64,000 nt of DNA from Legionella shakespearei DSM 23087 (GTDB lineage: Bacteria; Pseudomonadota; Gammaproteobacteria; Legionellales; Legionellaceae). Of this stretch, positions 1 through 8,175 are shown one piece after another; within the stretch, counting starts at the first letter, position 1, and each line of letters begins with the position of its first letter. The position numbers were made by a program, and so were the translations under genes. Below the pieces are notes generated by a model that ran no database searches, had not been told where the DNA came from, and saw nothing but the letters and a program-made list of their open reading frames with translations. The stretch is from the NCBI RefSeq assembly GCF_000373765.1, contig NZ_KB892434.1:66806-130805 (forward strand), read 5' to 3'.

Positions 1-108
1 CACTCGCACAATCCGTTCGTGCTGAGGAGGCGCGGCTTTTTGCGCCGTCTCGAAGCACTGGCACAGACTCTTTGCCCTGAGCCTGCTTCGAGACGGGCAG
101 GGGTGAGC
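1..108. repeat. Dispersed palindromic repeat, family H (inverted pair)
   Basis: The two arms read toward each other: the left arm holds GTGCTGAGGAGGCGCGG, a T-run, then GCGCCGTCTCGAAGCA, and the right arm returns as TGCTTCGAGACGGG. A nearly identical pair lies at 12521-12645 and a solo arm at 12723-12751. The left arm can fold alone (GGCGC/GCGCC). No coding content is seen. Confidence 0.75.
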
Positions 109-112
109 TGGA

Positions 113-403
113 CTATGATTCTCTTTTCTTTCGTCTTGCATGAAAGGATAGTTCTTCCCAATTTTCTTTAATCAGAGCCTCTTTCTTCTTACGACTCCAG
201 CCCTTAATCTGGTTCTCGGCAGCAAGAGCTTCCATTCGAGTGGGGAATGATGCTGTGTATAAAAGAGTAACTGGTAATCTGGTTGCGGTATAACAGCCAG
301 AAATCATTCGGTTATGGTGCTGATACAAACGATTTTCTAAATTATCAGTATGACCGGTATAGTAACTTTTATCGTTACAACCAAGAATATATACCCAAAA
401 CAT
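113..403 (-). CDS. GIY-YIG domain protein (UPF0213/YhbQ-like)
   Basis: A 96-residue protein made of one GIY-YIG nuclease-fold domain. The GIY and YIG strands appear as VYIL (residues 4-7) and YYTG (14-17), followed by a typical NLENRLYQHH helix with the conserved arginine, and then TRLPVTLLYTASFPTRMEALAAE, which matches the YhbQ/UPF0213 group of small single-domain proteins. Their cellular role is poorly defined; some members nick or bind structured DNA. The gene stands alone, reads toward the family H repeat at the window edge, and has about 520 bp of apparently non-coding DNA upstream. The family assignment is firm, the function is not. Confidence 0.8.
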   Translation of the reverse strand: MFWVYILGCNDKSYYTGHTDNLENRLYQHHNRMISGCYTATRLPVTLLYTASFPTRMEALAAENQIKGWSRKKKEALIKENWEELSFHARRKKRES

Positions 404-925
404 TGGACTTTACCTTTTCTATTTCCTGTTGAAAGTTACCTATGCCAGCGCCTTGATCTCATGAAAATACAAAGTTCCAAGATATACCAGCAATCAGTAG
501 GGTAATTATAACAATAATAATTATATAAAAAATATCACTCAACAGTATGTATGCCCAAAAAGATCAATTAATTGACAATCAGATATTAAATACTACAATT
601 TAACACAGAAATATTTTCTTTCTTTGTCACATCTGAAGGGAAAAATATTTCAGGGAGAGTTATAGCTTCATACATTATGGATTTTATATATCAGGTAATT
701 TATTTTTTTATTAAATTACTCCGATCCTGGATTAGCCTGTATGACTTTTAGGGTAGACGGTTGAATGAATGATAAATTGTATGTTATGTGATTTATCGTT
801 AAGTCGCTCCCATCAGTGTATTAATTTAATAACTAGAGCAAGCCCCAAATCACGTTGAGTGATATGGATATGCTTTATATTTAATGACGCATTCAATTCG
901 CCACCTGTTCAATAGGAGAATTAAA
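404..925. other. AT-rich intergenic region, no clear gene
   Basis: About 520 bp between the divergent GIY-YIG and CsbD-like genes. I see no convincing ORF or RNA gene. An 8-bp AT-rich inverted repeat (695-702 with 712-719) is too weak to call a terminator. Promoters for both flanking genes must lie here, but no strong -35/-10 pair stands out. Confidence 0.4.
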
Positions 926-1129
926 ATGAATACAGATATATTTGAAGGAAAATGGGAAGAAGTTAAAGGAAAAGTAAAGCAAGCCTGGGGTAAATTGACC
1001 GATGATGACCTGAAGGTAATCGAAGGATCTCATCAGGAAATTTACGGTAAATTACAAAAACACTATGGATATACCAAAGACCAGGCTGAAAAAGCAGTTA
1101 GGGATTTCCAGAGCAAATATCATAGATAA
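926..1129 (+). CDS. CsbD-like stress-response protein
   Basis: A 67-residue CsbD family protein. The start at 926 follows an AGGAG box at 914-918, whereas the longer reading from 884 has no ribosome site. The N-terminal pattern (D-I-F-E-G-K-W-E-E-V-K-G-K-V-K) and the later GKLQKHYGYTKDQAEK segment are the family hallmarks, giving a short, highly charged helical protein. CsbD-like proteins are induced by general stress (YjbJ in E. coli is very abundant), but the molecular function is not established. The next small secreted gene follows on the same strand and both could end at the hairpin at 1433-1463. Confidence 0.85.
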   Translation: MNTDIFEGKWEEVKGKVKQAWGKLTDDDLKVIEGSHQEIYGKLQKHYGYTKDQAEKAVRDFQSKYHR

Positions 1130-1173
1130 TATTTATCGGACTCTGCTCATTACTTTTATACAAGGAAGATATC

Positions 1174-1416
1174 ATGAATAAATTACTTTTAATCATTTCA
1201 TTATTTCTGTGCAGTACGTTTTCATTCGCTGCCGATGCTACCGATATGAGCGCCAATTGGGTATGTACTACAAATGCCAGCAGCAGTAACCTGGAAGCGG
1301 ATAAAGCTGCAGATGATCAAATGGCAAAAAATCCTGTTTCTGCTGCCAATGCTTTTGGTCTTGCATCTAACAATTGTCGTGATTGCACTCAAATAACGTG
1401 CGAAGTTCAGGAATAA
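1174..1416 (+). CDS. Small secreted cysteine-containing protein
   Basis: An 80-residue protein with a clear signal peptide: residues 1-19 (K near the start, then LLLIISLFLCS and a FAA cleavage motif). The mature part of about 60 residues carries four cysteines (WVCTT, NNCRDC, ITCEV), which suggests two disulfides in the periplasm. I recognise no domain. An AAGGAAG box lies just before the start. It sits 44 bp after the CsbD-like gene and is followed by a strong hairpin with T-run, so the two genes probably form one transcript. Function unknown. Confidence 0.65.
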   Translation: MNKLLLIISLFLCSTFSFAADATDMSANWVCTTNASSSNLEADKAADDQMAKNPVSAANAFGLASNNCRDCTQITCEVQE

Positions 1417-1432
1417 TCTCCTAGTCCTTATA

Positions 1433-1463
1433 AAATTACTCCGTTTTTTGACGGAGTAATTTT
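1433..1463 (+). terminator. Rho-independent terminator
   Basis: Perfect 12-bp stem AAATTACTCCGT / ACGGAGTAATTT with a six-base loop; the T-rich descending arm continues into TTTACC. It lies 16 bp after the stop of the small secreted protein and probably ends the csbD-like transcript. Confidence 0.7.
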
Positions 1464-1612
1464 ACCTTACTAGCTCTAAGGTCGATCATGGCACGTTTCG
1501 CTGACACGGTTACGGATTGGATTCGTTAAATTTTATTGAAAAAATACAATAGATTTACTTTCTTGAGCTAGACTTAGTTATATGAGGGAAATTTTTACAT
1601 ATTAGGCTTATT

Positions 1613-1687
1613 ATGTATAAATTGTTTAAGGATATCGGTTTATCTGCCTCATTATTGATACTAAACCCATTTTCATTAATGGATTAA
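1613..1687 (+). CDS. Possible 24-residue hydrophobic leader peptide
   Basis: ATG at 1613 opens a 24-codon frame (K-L-F-K start, then a hydrophobic GLSASLLILNPF stretch) that stops 16 bp before the PilZ-like gene. The ribosome site is weak (AGGCTT at 1603-1608). It could be a small membrane peptide, a leader, or chance; only the position argues for it. Confidence 0.2.
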   Translation: MYKLFKDIGLSASLLILNPFSLMD

Positions 1688-1703
1688 TTAGGCGGAGGTT
1701 GTG

Positions 1704-1976
1704 GTGTTAATTCAACCGGTTCAACCTGTATTTATAACCATAAAGATTGGCGAGAATAAATACGAGTGCCAGATGGTAAGCTTATCTGAACATGAATTGG
1801 AGATAAGCTGCAATGACTATTTAGAAAAGGACAGCCAGGTATTCTTTGTTGCTAAATATTTTAAGGGAAATGCTGTAATACGTGATATTCAATTTGCCCA
1901 ATATTATTTTACATACAAAATGGAAATTGAACGCATTCAGTTTCAACCGGGCTTGCTTATCAATACCCGGTTGTAG
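1704..1976 (+). CDS. PilZ-like small protein
   Basis: A 90-residue protein with a GTG start at 1704, placed 5 bp after a GGCGGAGG box (1691-1698); GTG 1701 is too close to that box. The predicted all-beta pattern (FITIKIGENKYECQMVSLSEHELEI, then VFFVAKYFKGNAVIRDIQF and TYKMEIERIQF) resembles a small PilZ barrel, the family that senses cyclic-di-GMP. The usual RxxxR motif at the N-terminus and a D/NxSxxG motif are not evident, so nucleotide binding is doubtful. It converges on ctaE with only 15 bp between them. The PilZ call is inference from strand pattern and length. Confidence 0.45.
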   Translation: MLIQPVQPVFITIKIGENKYECQMVSLSEHELEISCNDYLEKDSQVFFVAKYFKGNAVIRDIQFAQYYFTYKMEIERIQFQPGLLINTRL

Positions 1977-1991
1977 CCAAAATAAATAGAA

Positions 1992-2861
1992 TCAGAGCCA
2001 GTAGACAAAGAGGAACAGAAAGAGCCACACTACGTCAACAAAGTGCCAATACCAGGCAACTCCTTCAAAGGCAAAATGTCGTTCTGGTGTAAAATGTCCA
2101 CGTTTGCAACGTATCAAAATGACAATAAGCATAATGGTACCCAGGGTTACGTGTAACCCGTGAAATCCGGTCAGCATGAAAAAGGTGGTACCGTAAATTC
2201 CTGCATCCAAGGTCAAATTCATTTCGGTATAAGCTTCATGATACTCATAAGCCTGTAACAAAAGGAATAACACACCCAAGGCAATAGTCAGCGACATCCC
2301 TACCAGCAATTGTGTTCTTTTATTCAGTTTTAAAGCCCAGTGCGCCCAAGTGATCGTCACGCCAGAGGTAAGCAGGATCAAGGTATTGATTGCCGCTAAC
2401 CCCCATGCTCCCATCGCCTCATGAGCACCTACGAAGATCTGGTTATTTGGGTTGTGTAATAAAGGCCAGGCTGCTTTAAAATCAGCCCAGAGAGTAAAGT
2501 GAGTAATAGGATGAATTTCTCCTCCTAAAAGCGGTATCGCCCAAAAACGGGCAAAAAACAATGCACCGAAAAAGGCTCCGAAAAAACACACCTCAGAAAA
2601 AATAAACCAGCACATACCCCAACGGAAGGATCGGTCAACCTGAAGGTCATAAACTCCTTTGCCATTTTCATAAATCACTTGCCCAAACCAGCCAAACATC
2701 ATGAAAACAAGAATACAAAGCCCTGCAGTAAATATGTAAGGGCCATACCAATCATGATGAAGCCATGATGCAGCTCCTACTAACATAGTAGTCAATCCCA
2801 CTGATCCAACCAGAGGCCAGTGGCTAGGCTTGGGGACATAATAAGTACCGTGCGCTCCCAT
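1992..2861 (-). CDS. ctaE: Cytochrome c oxidase subunit III
   Basis: A 289-residue integral membrane protein, subunit III of the aa3-type haem-copper oxidase. Seven hydrophobic helices are readable; family motifs include the WFG segment, SEVCFFGAFFGALFFARFW in the third helix with its conserved glutamate, and the C-terminal HGLHVTLGT and EGVAWYWHFVDVVWLFLF helices. Subunit III stabilises the catalytic core and the proton uptake path. It is the last gene of the oxidase operon, 47 bp after ctaG, with an AGGAG box before the start. In many relatives further assembly genes (SURF1, ctaA, ctaB) follow; here the operon ends and a convergent gene begins. Confidence 0.95.
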   Translation of the reverse strand: MGAHGTYYVPKPSHWPLVGSVGLTTMLVGAASWLHHDWYGPYIFTAGLCILVFMMFGWFGQVIYENGKGVYDLQVDRSFRWGMCWFIFSEVCFFGAFFGALFFARFWAIPLLGGEIHPITHFTLWADFKAAWPLLHNPNNQIFVGAHEAMGAWGLAAINTLILLTSGVTITWAHWALKLNKRTQLLVGMSLTIALGVLFLLLQAYEYHEAYTEMNLTLDAGIYGTTFFMLTGFHGLHVTLGTIMLIVILIRCKRGHFTPERHFAFEGVAWYWHFVDVVWLFLFLFVYWL

Positions 2862-2908
2862 TGTATTTTATTCTCCTGTGTCAATAATTCTTTATGCTGA
2901 TTACCAGG

Positions 2909-3457
2909 TTAACCCTGGTTGGTCGCTCTTCCCGTTACATCAAACAAGGTATACGCCAAAGTAACTGTATTAATGTTGTCGGGTAAATCTGTATCCAAAT
3001 GAAATAACAAAGGCATATTCATCGCCTCATGGCCATTCAGCGTTTGCTGGGTAAAGCAAAAACATTCTGTTTTTTTCAAATACTTTGCAGCAAGTCCGGG
3101 TGTTACACTGGGGATTGCCTGCACTGTCATTTTATGGTCTGTTTTATTTTCAGCATAAAATGCCAGGTTTACTATTTCACCTGGATGCACCTTGATTTCT
3201 TTGGTTTTGGGATAAAATGCCCAAGGCACACCGCTATTATTTGTTGCCACAAACTGTACCAGAACTTCTCTGGAAGTTTGGATTTTGGCTTTGCTTACAT
3301 CATAAGCAATGGCCTCGGGATTGGTCTTGCCATTTATCCCCAGGGTTTTACACAGGCTGTTATAAATAGGTACCAATGCAAAGCCAAAAGCAAACATCCC
3401 CAAAACAATCAGCGTTAAAATAACAAGTAATTTCTGTTGCTTTTGTTCCTTATCCAT
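2909..3457 (-). CDS. ctaG: Cytochrome c oxidase assembly protein CtaG (Cox11)
   Basis: A 182-residue membrane-anchored copper chaperone that delivers copper to the CuB site of subunit I. Residues 9-29 form one transmembrane helix; the rest is a periplasmic immunoglobulin-like domain. The copper motif CFCF is present near residue 132 within KKTECFCFTQQTL, and the N-terminal YNSLCKTLGINGK motif carries the third conserved cysteine. It lies 12 bp after ctaD in the operon order ctaC-ctaD-ctaG-ctaE, which is the standard proteobacterial arrangement. Confidence 0.95.
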   Translation of the reverse strand: MDKEQKQQKLLVILTLIVLGMFAFGFALVPIYNSLCKTLGINGKTNPEAIAYDVSKAKIQTSREVLVQFVATNNSGVPWAFYPKTKEIKVHPGEIVNLAFYAENKTDHKMTVQAIPSVTPGLAAKYLKKTECFCFTQQTLNGHEAMNMPLLFHLDTDLPDNINTVTLAYTLFDVTGRATNQG

Positions 3458-3469
3458 TAAACCCCACCT

Positions 3470-5086
3470 CTAATGAATTTTAGGTGGAATCGTAAATGTA
3501 TGGTAAGGAGGTGGAGAAGGCAGGGTCCATTCCAAGCCGTGTGAACCTTCCCAGACACGAGCAGTAGCAACATCTTTGTCCGTTCCGCGTTTACGTACGG
3601 TTGCAATCACATTGTATAAGAACAGTAATTGAGAAAAGCCAAAGATAAAGGCACCAATAGTTGCAATAACATTAAAATTGGTAAACTGTAAGGCATAATC
3701 GGGGATTCTTCTTGGCATTCCCGCAAGACCTAAGAAATGCATAGGGAAGAACGTCAGATTGACAGAAATTACAGACAACCAGAAATGCCATTTGCCTAAT
3801 GTTTCATTATACATATGGCCTGTCCACTTGGGCAGCCAGTAATAGGTTGCCGCCATCAGTGAAAATATAACTCCGGGAACCAGTACATAATGGAAATGTG
3901 CTACAACAAAGTAACTGTCCTGATATTGATAATCGGCAGGTACCAAAGCCAGCATCAAGCCAGTAAAACCACCGATGGTAAACAAAAACACGAAAGCCAG
4001 TGCAAACAGCATGGGGGTTTCAAAAGTCATAGCCCCCTTAAACATGGTACTCACCCAGTTAAATACTTTAATTCCAGTAGGTACCGCAATAAGCATGGTA
4101 GTGTACATAAAGAATAATTCCGCCCCCAGAGGGATACCGGTAGTAAACATATGGTGTGCCCATACAATGAAGGACAGTGCGGCAATACTTACAGTTGCGT
4201 ACACCATAAAATGGTAACCAAACAGCGGTTTACGGCTGAAAGTGGGAATGACTTCAGAAACAACGCCGAATGCGGGTAATACCAGTACGTATACCTCAGG
4301 ATGGCCAAAGAACCAGAAAATATGCTGGAACAAAATAGGATCACCGCCACCTGCTGCATCAAAGAAACTGGTGCCAAAATGTCTGTCTGCCAGCATCATT
4401 GTTACTGCACCAGCCAAAACAGGCATAATAGCAATCAATAAAAATGCAGTAATAAGCCAGGTCCACACGAACATGGGCATTTTCATCAGGGTCATGCCTG
4501 GAGCCCGCAAGTTCAGGATGGTAGCAATAATGTTAATTGATCCCATAATGGATGAAAGACCCATCATATGAACTGAAAAGATCATAAAATCAGTACTGGG
4601 AGGGGCATATTTTGTCGATAAAGGCGCGTACATGGTCCAACCAAAGTTAGGACCGCCTCCAGCATGGAACATGGTAGAAAACAGCAGACAAAATGCAAAC
4701 GGCAATATCCAGAAACTCCAGTTATTTAACCGTGGTAGTGCCATATCCGGCGCACCTATCATCATAGGTATTTGCCAGTTAGCCATACCAGTGAATGCAG
4801 GCATTACTACCCCAAACAGCATGATCAGACCATGCATGGTAGTCATTTGGTTGAAGAAATTGGGATCAACAAAACGATGGCCGGGCTGAAATAATTCTGC
4901 ACGAATAATTAGTGCCATTCCACCTGCGAAAAAGAAACTGATCATAGCAAGCCATAAATACAGGGTACCTATGTCTTTATGGTTAGTAGTAAATAACCAG
5001 CGTTTTACAAATCCGAAGAAACCTTTGCCTTGCTCTGGACCATGATCATCATGGGTGTCATCTGCATGTGCTACTGCGTTACTCAT
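3470..5086 (-). CDS. ctaD: Cytochrome c oxidase subunit I
   Basis: A 538-residue catalytic subunit of the aa3 oxidase, which reduces oxygen and pumps protons. The twelve-helix pattern, TTMHGLIMLF (low-spin haem histidine), HPEVYVLVLP (CuB histidine cross-linked to tyrosine), WAHHMFTTG (the CuB His-His pair) and HFHYVL (haem a and a3 histidines) are all present, so it should be active. The start overlaps the ctaC stop by 4 bp (ATGA) and has an AGGAGG box inside ctaC, indicating coupled translation. Length is normal for the family. Confidence 0.97.
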   Translation of the reverse strand: MSNAVAHADDTHDDHGPEQGKGFFGFVKRWLFTTNHKDIGTLYLWLAMISFFFAGGMALIIRAELFQPGHRFVDPNFFNQMTTMHGLIMLFGVVMPAFTGMANWQIPMMIGAPDMALPRLNNWSFWILPFAFCLLFSTMFHAGGGPNFGWTMYAPLSTKYAPPSTDFMIFSVHMMGLSSIMGSINIIATILNLRAPGMTLMKMPMFVWTWLITAFLLIAIMPVLAGAVTMMLADRHFGTSFFDAAGGGDPILFQHIFWFFGHPEVYVLVLPAFGVVSEVIPTFSRKPLFGYHFMVYATVSIAALSFIVWAHHMFTTGIPLGAELFFMYTTMLIAVPTGIKVFNWVSTMFKGAMTFETPMLFALAFVFLFTIGGFTGLMLALVPADYQYQDSYFVVAHFHYVLVPGVIFSLMAATYYWLPKWTGHMYNETLGKWHFWLSVISVNLTFFPMHFLGLAGMPRRIPDYALQFTNFNVIATIGAFIFGFSQLLFLYNVIATVRKRGTDKDVATARVWEGSHGLEWTLPSPPPYHTFTIPPKIH

Positions 5087-6291
5087 TGCAAACCTCCTGC
5101 TTTAGCCTTATTAACCATGGTAGGTTTTTGATTATTACTTTGTCGCAGTGTTGCAACATCTGCGGGTTGAATTTCATCGTCAGTATTATTGCCCCATGCA
5201 TTACGCTCATAAGTCGTAATTGCAGCAATTTCCTGATCAGTTAACTGATCCTTGTAAGGTTGCATTCCGGCAGACCCAGGGATACCGTTAAGAATCAAAT
5301 CGATATGACGCGAAATGGGTTTACCTACAGCGACTGAACTGCCTTTTAATGCAGGGTATAAAGGTGGAAGACCTGTACCGTCCGCTTTATGGCACGCAGA
5401 ACAGAACTGATCATACTTTTGTTTACCCAAAGTCATTAATTCGGTGCGAGTCATAGTGAGCTGTGCCCCTGCCTGTCCTTCTGTCTTGGCATATTGATCT
5501 TCAACTTTGGTTTGCTGAGCGACCCATTGATCAAACTCGGTTTCGCTCACAGCCTGAACTACTATAGGCATGAAGCCGTGATTAATTCCGCATAACTCGG
5601 CACATTGACCCCGGTATACACCTGGTTTTTCAATTCTGGCCCAGGCTTCGTACATAAAGCCAGGAATAGCATCACGCTTAATACCTAACTCGGGAACCCA
5701 CCAAGAGTGAATGACATCATTAGAAGTCACCAGAAAACGAATTTTTTTATGGACAGGGACTACTAATGGTTTGTCTACTTCGAGTAAATACCACTGACCC
5801 TTTTTTTCTTTACCCTGTATCTGGGCATAAGGGGTGGAAAGATTACTAAAAAAGCTGATCCCTTGATCGAGATATTGATATTGCCAGCGCCACTGATATC
5901 CAACCACCTTGATGGTAACTTCTGATTTGGCGGAATCATCCATGCGGATCAGCACTCGCGTAGCAGGAATAGCCAGGCCTATAAGAATCAGAAAAGGAAT
6001 AATAGACCAGACAATTTCCAGACGTGGGTTGTCATGGAACGTGGCAGGTTTATATCCTTTTGATTTTCTGTGATGAACCAGAGAATAAATCATGACACCA
6101 AAAACCACCACACCGATCACGGCACACACGGCCATACAGACCATATGTAAGTAATACATGTCCTTACTTAATGGAGTCACCCCTTCAAACATATTCATTT
6201 GCCAATTATCCGCAGCGGCCAAAGCTGACTGCAGTGGGGCAAAGGCACCAAGCGTCATTATTAATCTACAGATCGTTAACCTGTTTAACAT
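5083..6291 (-). CDS. ctaC: Cytochrome c oxidase subunit II with C-terminal cytochrome c domain
   Basis: A 402-residue caa3-type subunit II. A signal peptide (about residues 1-26) is followed by two transmembrane helices, a cupredoxin domain with the CuA motif CAELCGINHGFMP near residue 228, and a fused cytochrome c domain with the haem motif CSACH near residue 296. The fused haem lets the oxidase take electrons directly from periplasmic or membrane cytochromes. Transcribed after the tetraheme cytochrome gene (82 bp gap), which is a candidate electron donor. Confidence 0.96.
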   Translation of the reverse strand: MLNRLTICRLIMTLGAFAPLQSALAAADNWQMNMFEGVTPLSKDMYYLHMVCMAVCAVIGVVVFGVMIYSLVHHRKSKGYKPATFHDNPRLEIVWSIIPFLILIGLAIPATRVLIRMDDSAKSEVTIKVVGYQWRWQYQYLDQGISFFSNLSTPYAQIQGKEKKGQWYLLEVDKPLVVPVHKKIRFLVTSNDVIHSWWVPELGIKRDAIPGFMYEAWARIEKPGVYRGQCAELCGINHGFMPIVVQAVSETEFDQWVAQQTKVEDQYAKTEGQAGAQLTMTRTELMTLGKQKYDQFCSACHKADGTGLPPLYPALKGSSVAVGKPISRHIDLILNGIPGSAGMQPYKDQLTDQEIAAITTYERNAWGNNTDDEIQPADVATLRQSNNQKPTMVNKAKAGGLQ

Positions 6292-6373
6292 CCCAATCCC
6301 TCATCTCATCAAGTTGCCGGGAAATCCCGGCACATGTTTAACCGATTTTCTCTATTTACCAGTTGCTACTGTC

Positions 6374-7918
6374 CTACCACAAGGAATAATTTCCTTCTGT
6401 TTTAGACTGACTTACCATGTACTTAATTGCTTCAATTACTTCATCAGTAGTACATTGATCGCAACCGCCATTTTTAAGGTGTTTCTTACCCTGAATGGTA
6501 TTTTTAAATAATACATCCATATTTTGAGCAATTAAGGGTTTCCAGATTGCTTTATCACCAATTCTGGGAGCACCCAATTTTCCTTCGTTATGGCAAACAG
6601 CGCAGTTTTCATTATAAATATCCTTACCATTAGATGGATATTTCTGCGCGCCGCCGGCAGCCAAATCGTTCCATTGGGAGCGGGTTAATGATGCGTTCAG
6701 CAGATAATCTACTGAAGAAATAATGTCATTATCAGAACAGGTGACGCAGGCCCCTTTGACTGGCATGGAGTTGAATCCATGAATCACATGGCGGTATAAG
6801 CCCGTCAAACCACTGCTCTTTAATCGCATATACCAGTTTGCAGAATCGCCAATGACCGGTGCACTCATACGATTATCCTGGTGGCAAATAATACAGGCTT
6901 TCATATAAACCTGCTTTCCACGCGCCAGTGAGGGTGGCATATTTGATGGTGAAAGACCTAATGGTTCTTCGCTTTCCACTGACTTAATGTAAGTGGCAAT
7001 GGCTAACCTGTCTGCTTCAGTCAAATGGCTCAAGCTGTTGTGGTTCACCTCAGCCATTGGACCTGCTACCGGACCGGCATTATTAATCAGCTCATTGTTT
7101 TTAAATACATCGGCAACTTGAGCATCTGTAGCTGATTCCAAACCAAACTTGGTAATATTTGGAGCCCAATAACCATCAACAAAGCTGCCGGTTAAGTAAT
7201 AACGTGTTTTAGGAGCACCAAAAATATTTAGTGGCGTATGACACATGCTGCAATGCCCTAAGGTATCCACTATGTATTTTCCACGATTCCATTCAGGACT
7301 TTTATCTGCCTCATATTCTATGGAGTTATCATCAGGGAAGAAGAACAAAATGTTCCAACCCCAAAGAGAAAAACGTGCGCCCGGAACACCGAAAGGGAAA
7401 GGCAGAGCTTTATTTTCCAGCTTGATAGGAGGAATGCTCATAAAATAGGCATATAAAGCGCGCGCATCATCATCAGTCATTTTGGAAAAATAGATGTAAG
7501 GGAAAACGGGGAAATAGTTCCGTCCTTTAGGATCGCGCCCATCCTTCAATGCTCTGATAAAATCCTGTTCGGTCCAGTTTCCTATTCCTGTTTCTTTATC
7601 TGGAGTAATGTTAGGGCTATAGAAGGTTCCGAAAGGGGTTTCTAGTGGTAATCCACCGGCGAATGCGCCTGTGCCTGCTTTCACATCAGTATGGCAAGCG
7701 ATACAATCGCCCATTTTAGCCAGATACTCTCCACGTTGGATTAACTCTTGCTGAGCACCAGTAGCCGGTGTAGTCGCAGGATATTCTGGATAATATGACT
7801 CCAAAACAGGCTCTACGGGCTTAGGAACAGCATTTTCAGCATATACAGATTGACCGATGAAACCAAGAACTGCCAGGATAGCAGCATTAATCAACATTCT
7901 TTTTGACAAAGAGCCCAC
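6374..7918 (-). CDS. Tetraheme cytochrome c, AdhB-like plus cytochrome c5-like domains
   Basis: A 514-residue exported protein with four CXXCH haem motifs at residues 72-76, 223-227, 342-346 and 439-443. The first two domains follow the pattern of the cytochrome subunits of membrane alcohol and gluconate dehydrogenases (GGLPLETPFGTFYSPNITP, then FPYIYFSKMTDDDARALYAY). The third and fourth look like cytochrome c5, each closing with its extra cysteine pair (C391/C394, C486/C489). The GTG start at 7918 lies 4 bp after an AGGAGG box, with a signal peptide about residues 8-27; ATG at residue 8 is an alternative. First gene of the oxidase operon, so it probably feeds electrons to the caa3 oxidase. 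No dehydrogenase catalytic subunit is adjacent. Confidence 0.85.
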   Translation of the reverse strand: MGSLSKRMLINAAILAVLGFIGQSVYAENAVPKPVEPVLESYYPEYPATTPATGAQQELIQRGEYLAKMGDCIACHTDVKAGTGAFAGGLPLETPFGTFYSPNITPDKETGIGNWTEQDFIRALKDGRDPKGRNYFPVFPYIYFSKMTDDDARALYAYFMSIPPIKLENKALPFPFGVPGARFSLWGWNILFFFPDDNSIEYEADKSPEWNRGKYIVDTLGHCSMCHTPLNIFGAPKTRYYLTGSFVDGYWAPNITKFGLESATDAQVADVFKNNELINNAGPVAGPMAEVNHNSLSHLTEADRLAIATYIKSVESEEPLGLSPSNMPPSLARGKQVYMKACIICHQDNRMSAPVIGDSANWYMRLKSSGLTGLYRHVIHGFNSMPVKGACVTCSDNDIISSVDYLLNASLTRSQWNDLAAGGAQKYPSNGKDIYNENCAVCHNEGKLGAPRIGDKAIWKPLIAQNMDVLFKNTIQGKKHLKNGGCDQCTTDEVIEAIKYMVSQSKTEGNYSLW

Positions 7919-8097
7919 GCTCCCTCCTATTTGTTCTTATTTTGCACGCTTCTCTTGAGGAGACAGAATAATTGTCGCATTTTATACCTCACACCTGCCA
8001 AGTTGCAATGTTATTCAGCGTTAAGTGTGCTCTTTTGTAGATTTGTTATTAGTTTTAATCGGAAATAATGCAATTTGATTATTTTGAAAAGGGATTG

Positions 8098-8127
8098 TTA
8101 ACAAATTCATGCTTCCCTTGATATACT
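8098..8127 (+). promoter_or_regulatory. Extended -10 promoter for the glycosyltransferase gene
   Basis: TATACT at 8122-8127 with a TG at 8119-8120 and a TTAACA -35 candidate at 8098-8103. The -10 touches the ATG at 8128, so that codon would lie at or before the transcription start; this favours the downstream start at 8176. Confidence 0.5.
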
Positions 8128-8175
8128 ATGCTACCGGTTACAAGCGACCGGGATAAAATTGTTGCAGGGGCGGGG

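Noticed and set aside
8128-8175. Upstream ATG for the first glycosyltransferase
   Set aside because: It touches the likely -10 box and adds residues outside the conserved domain.
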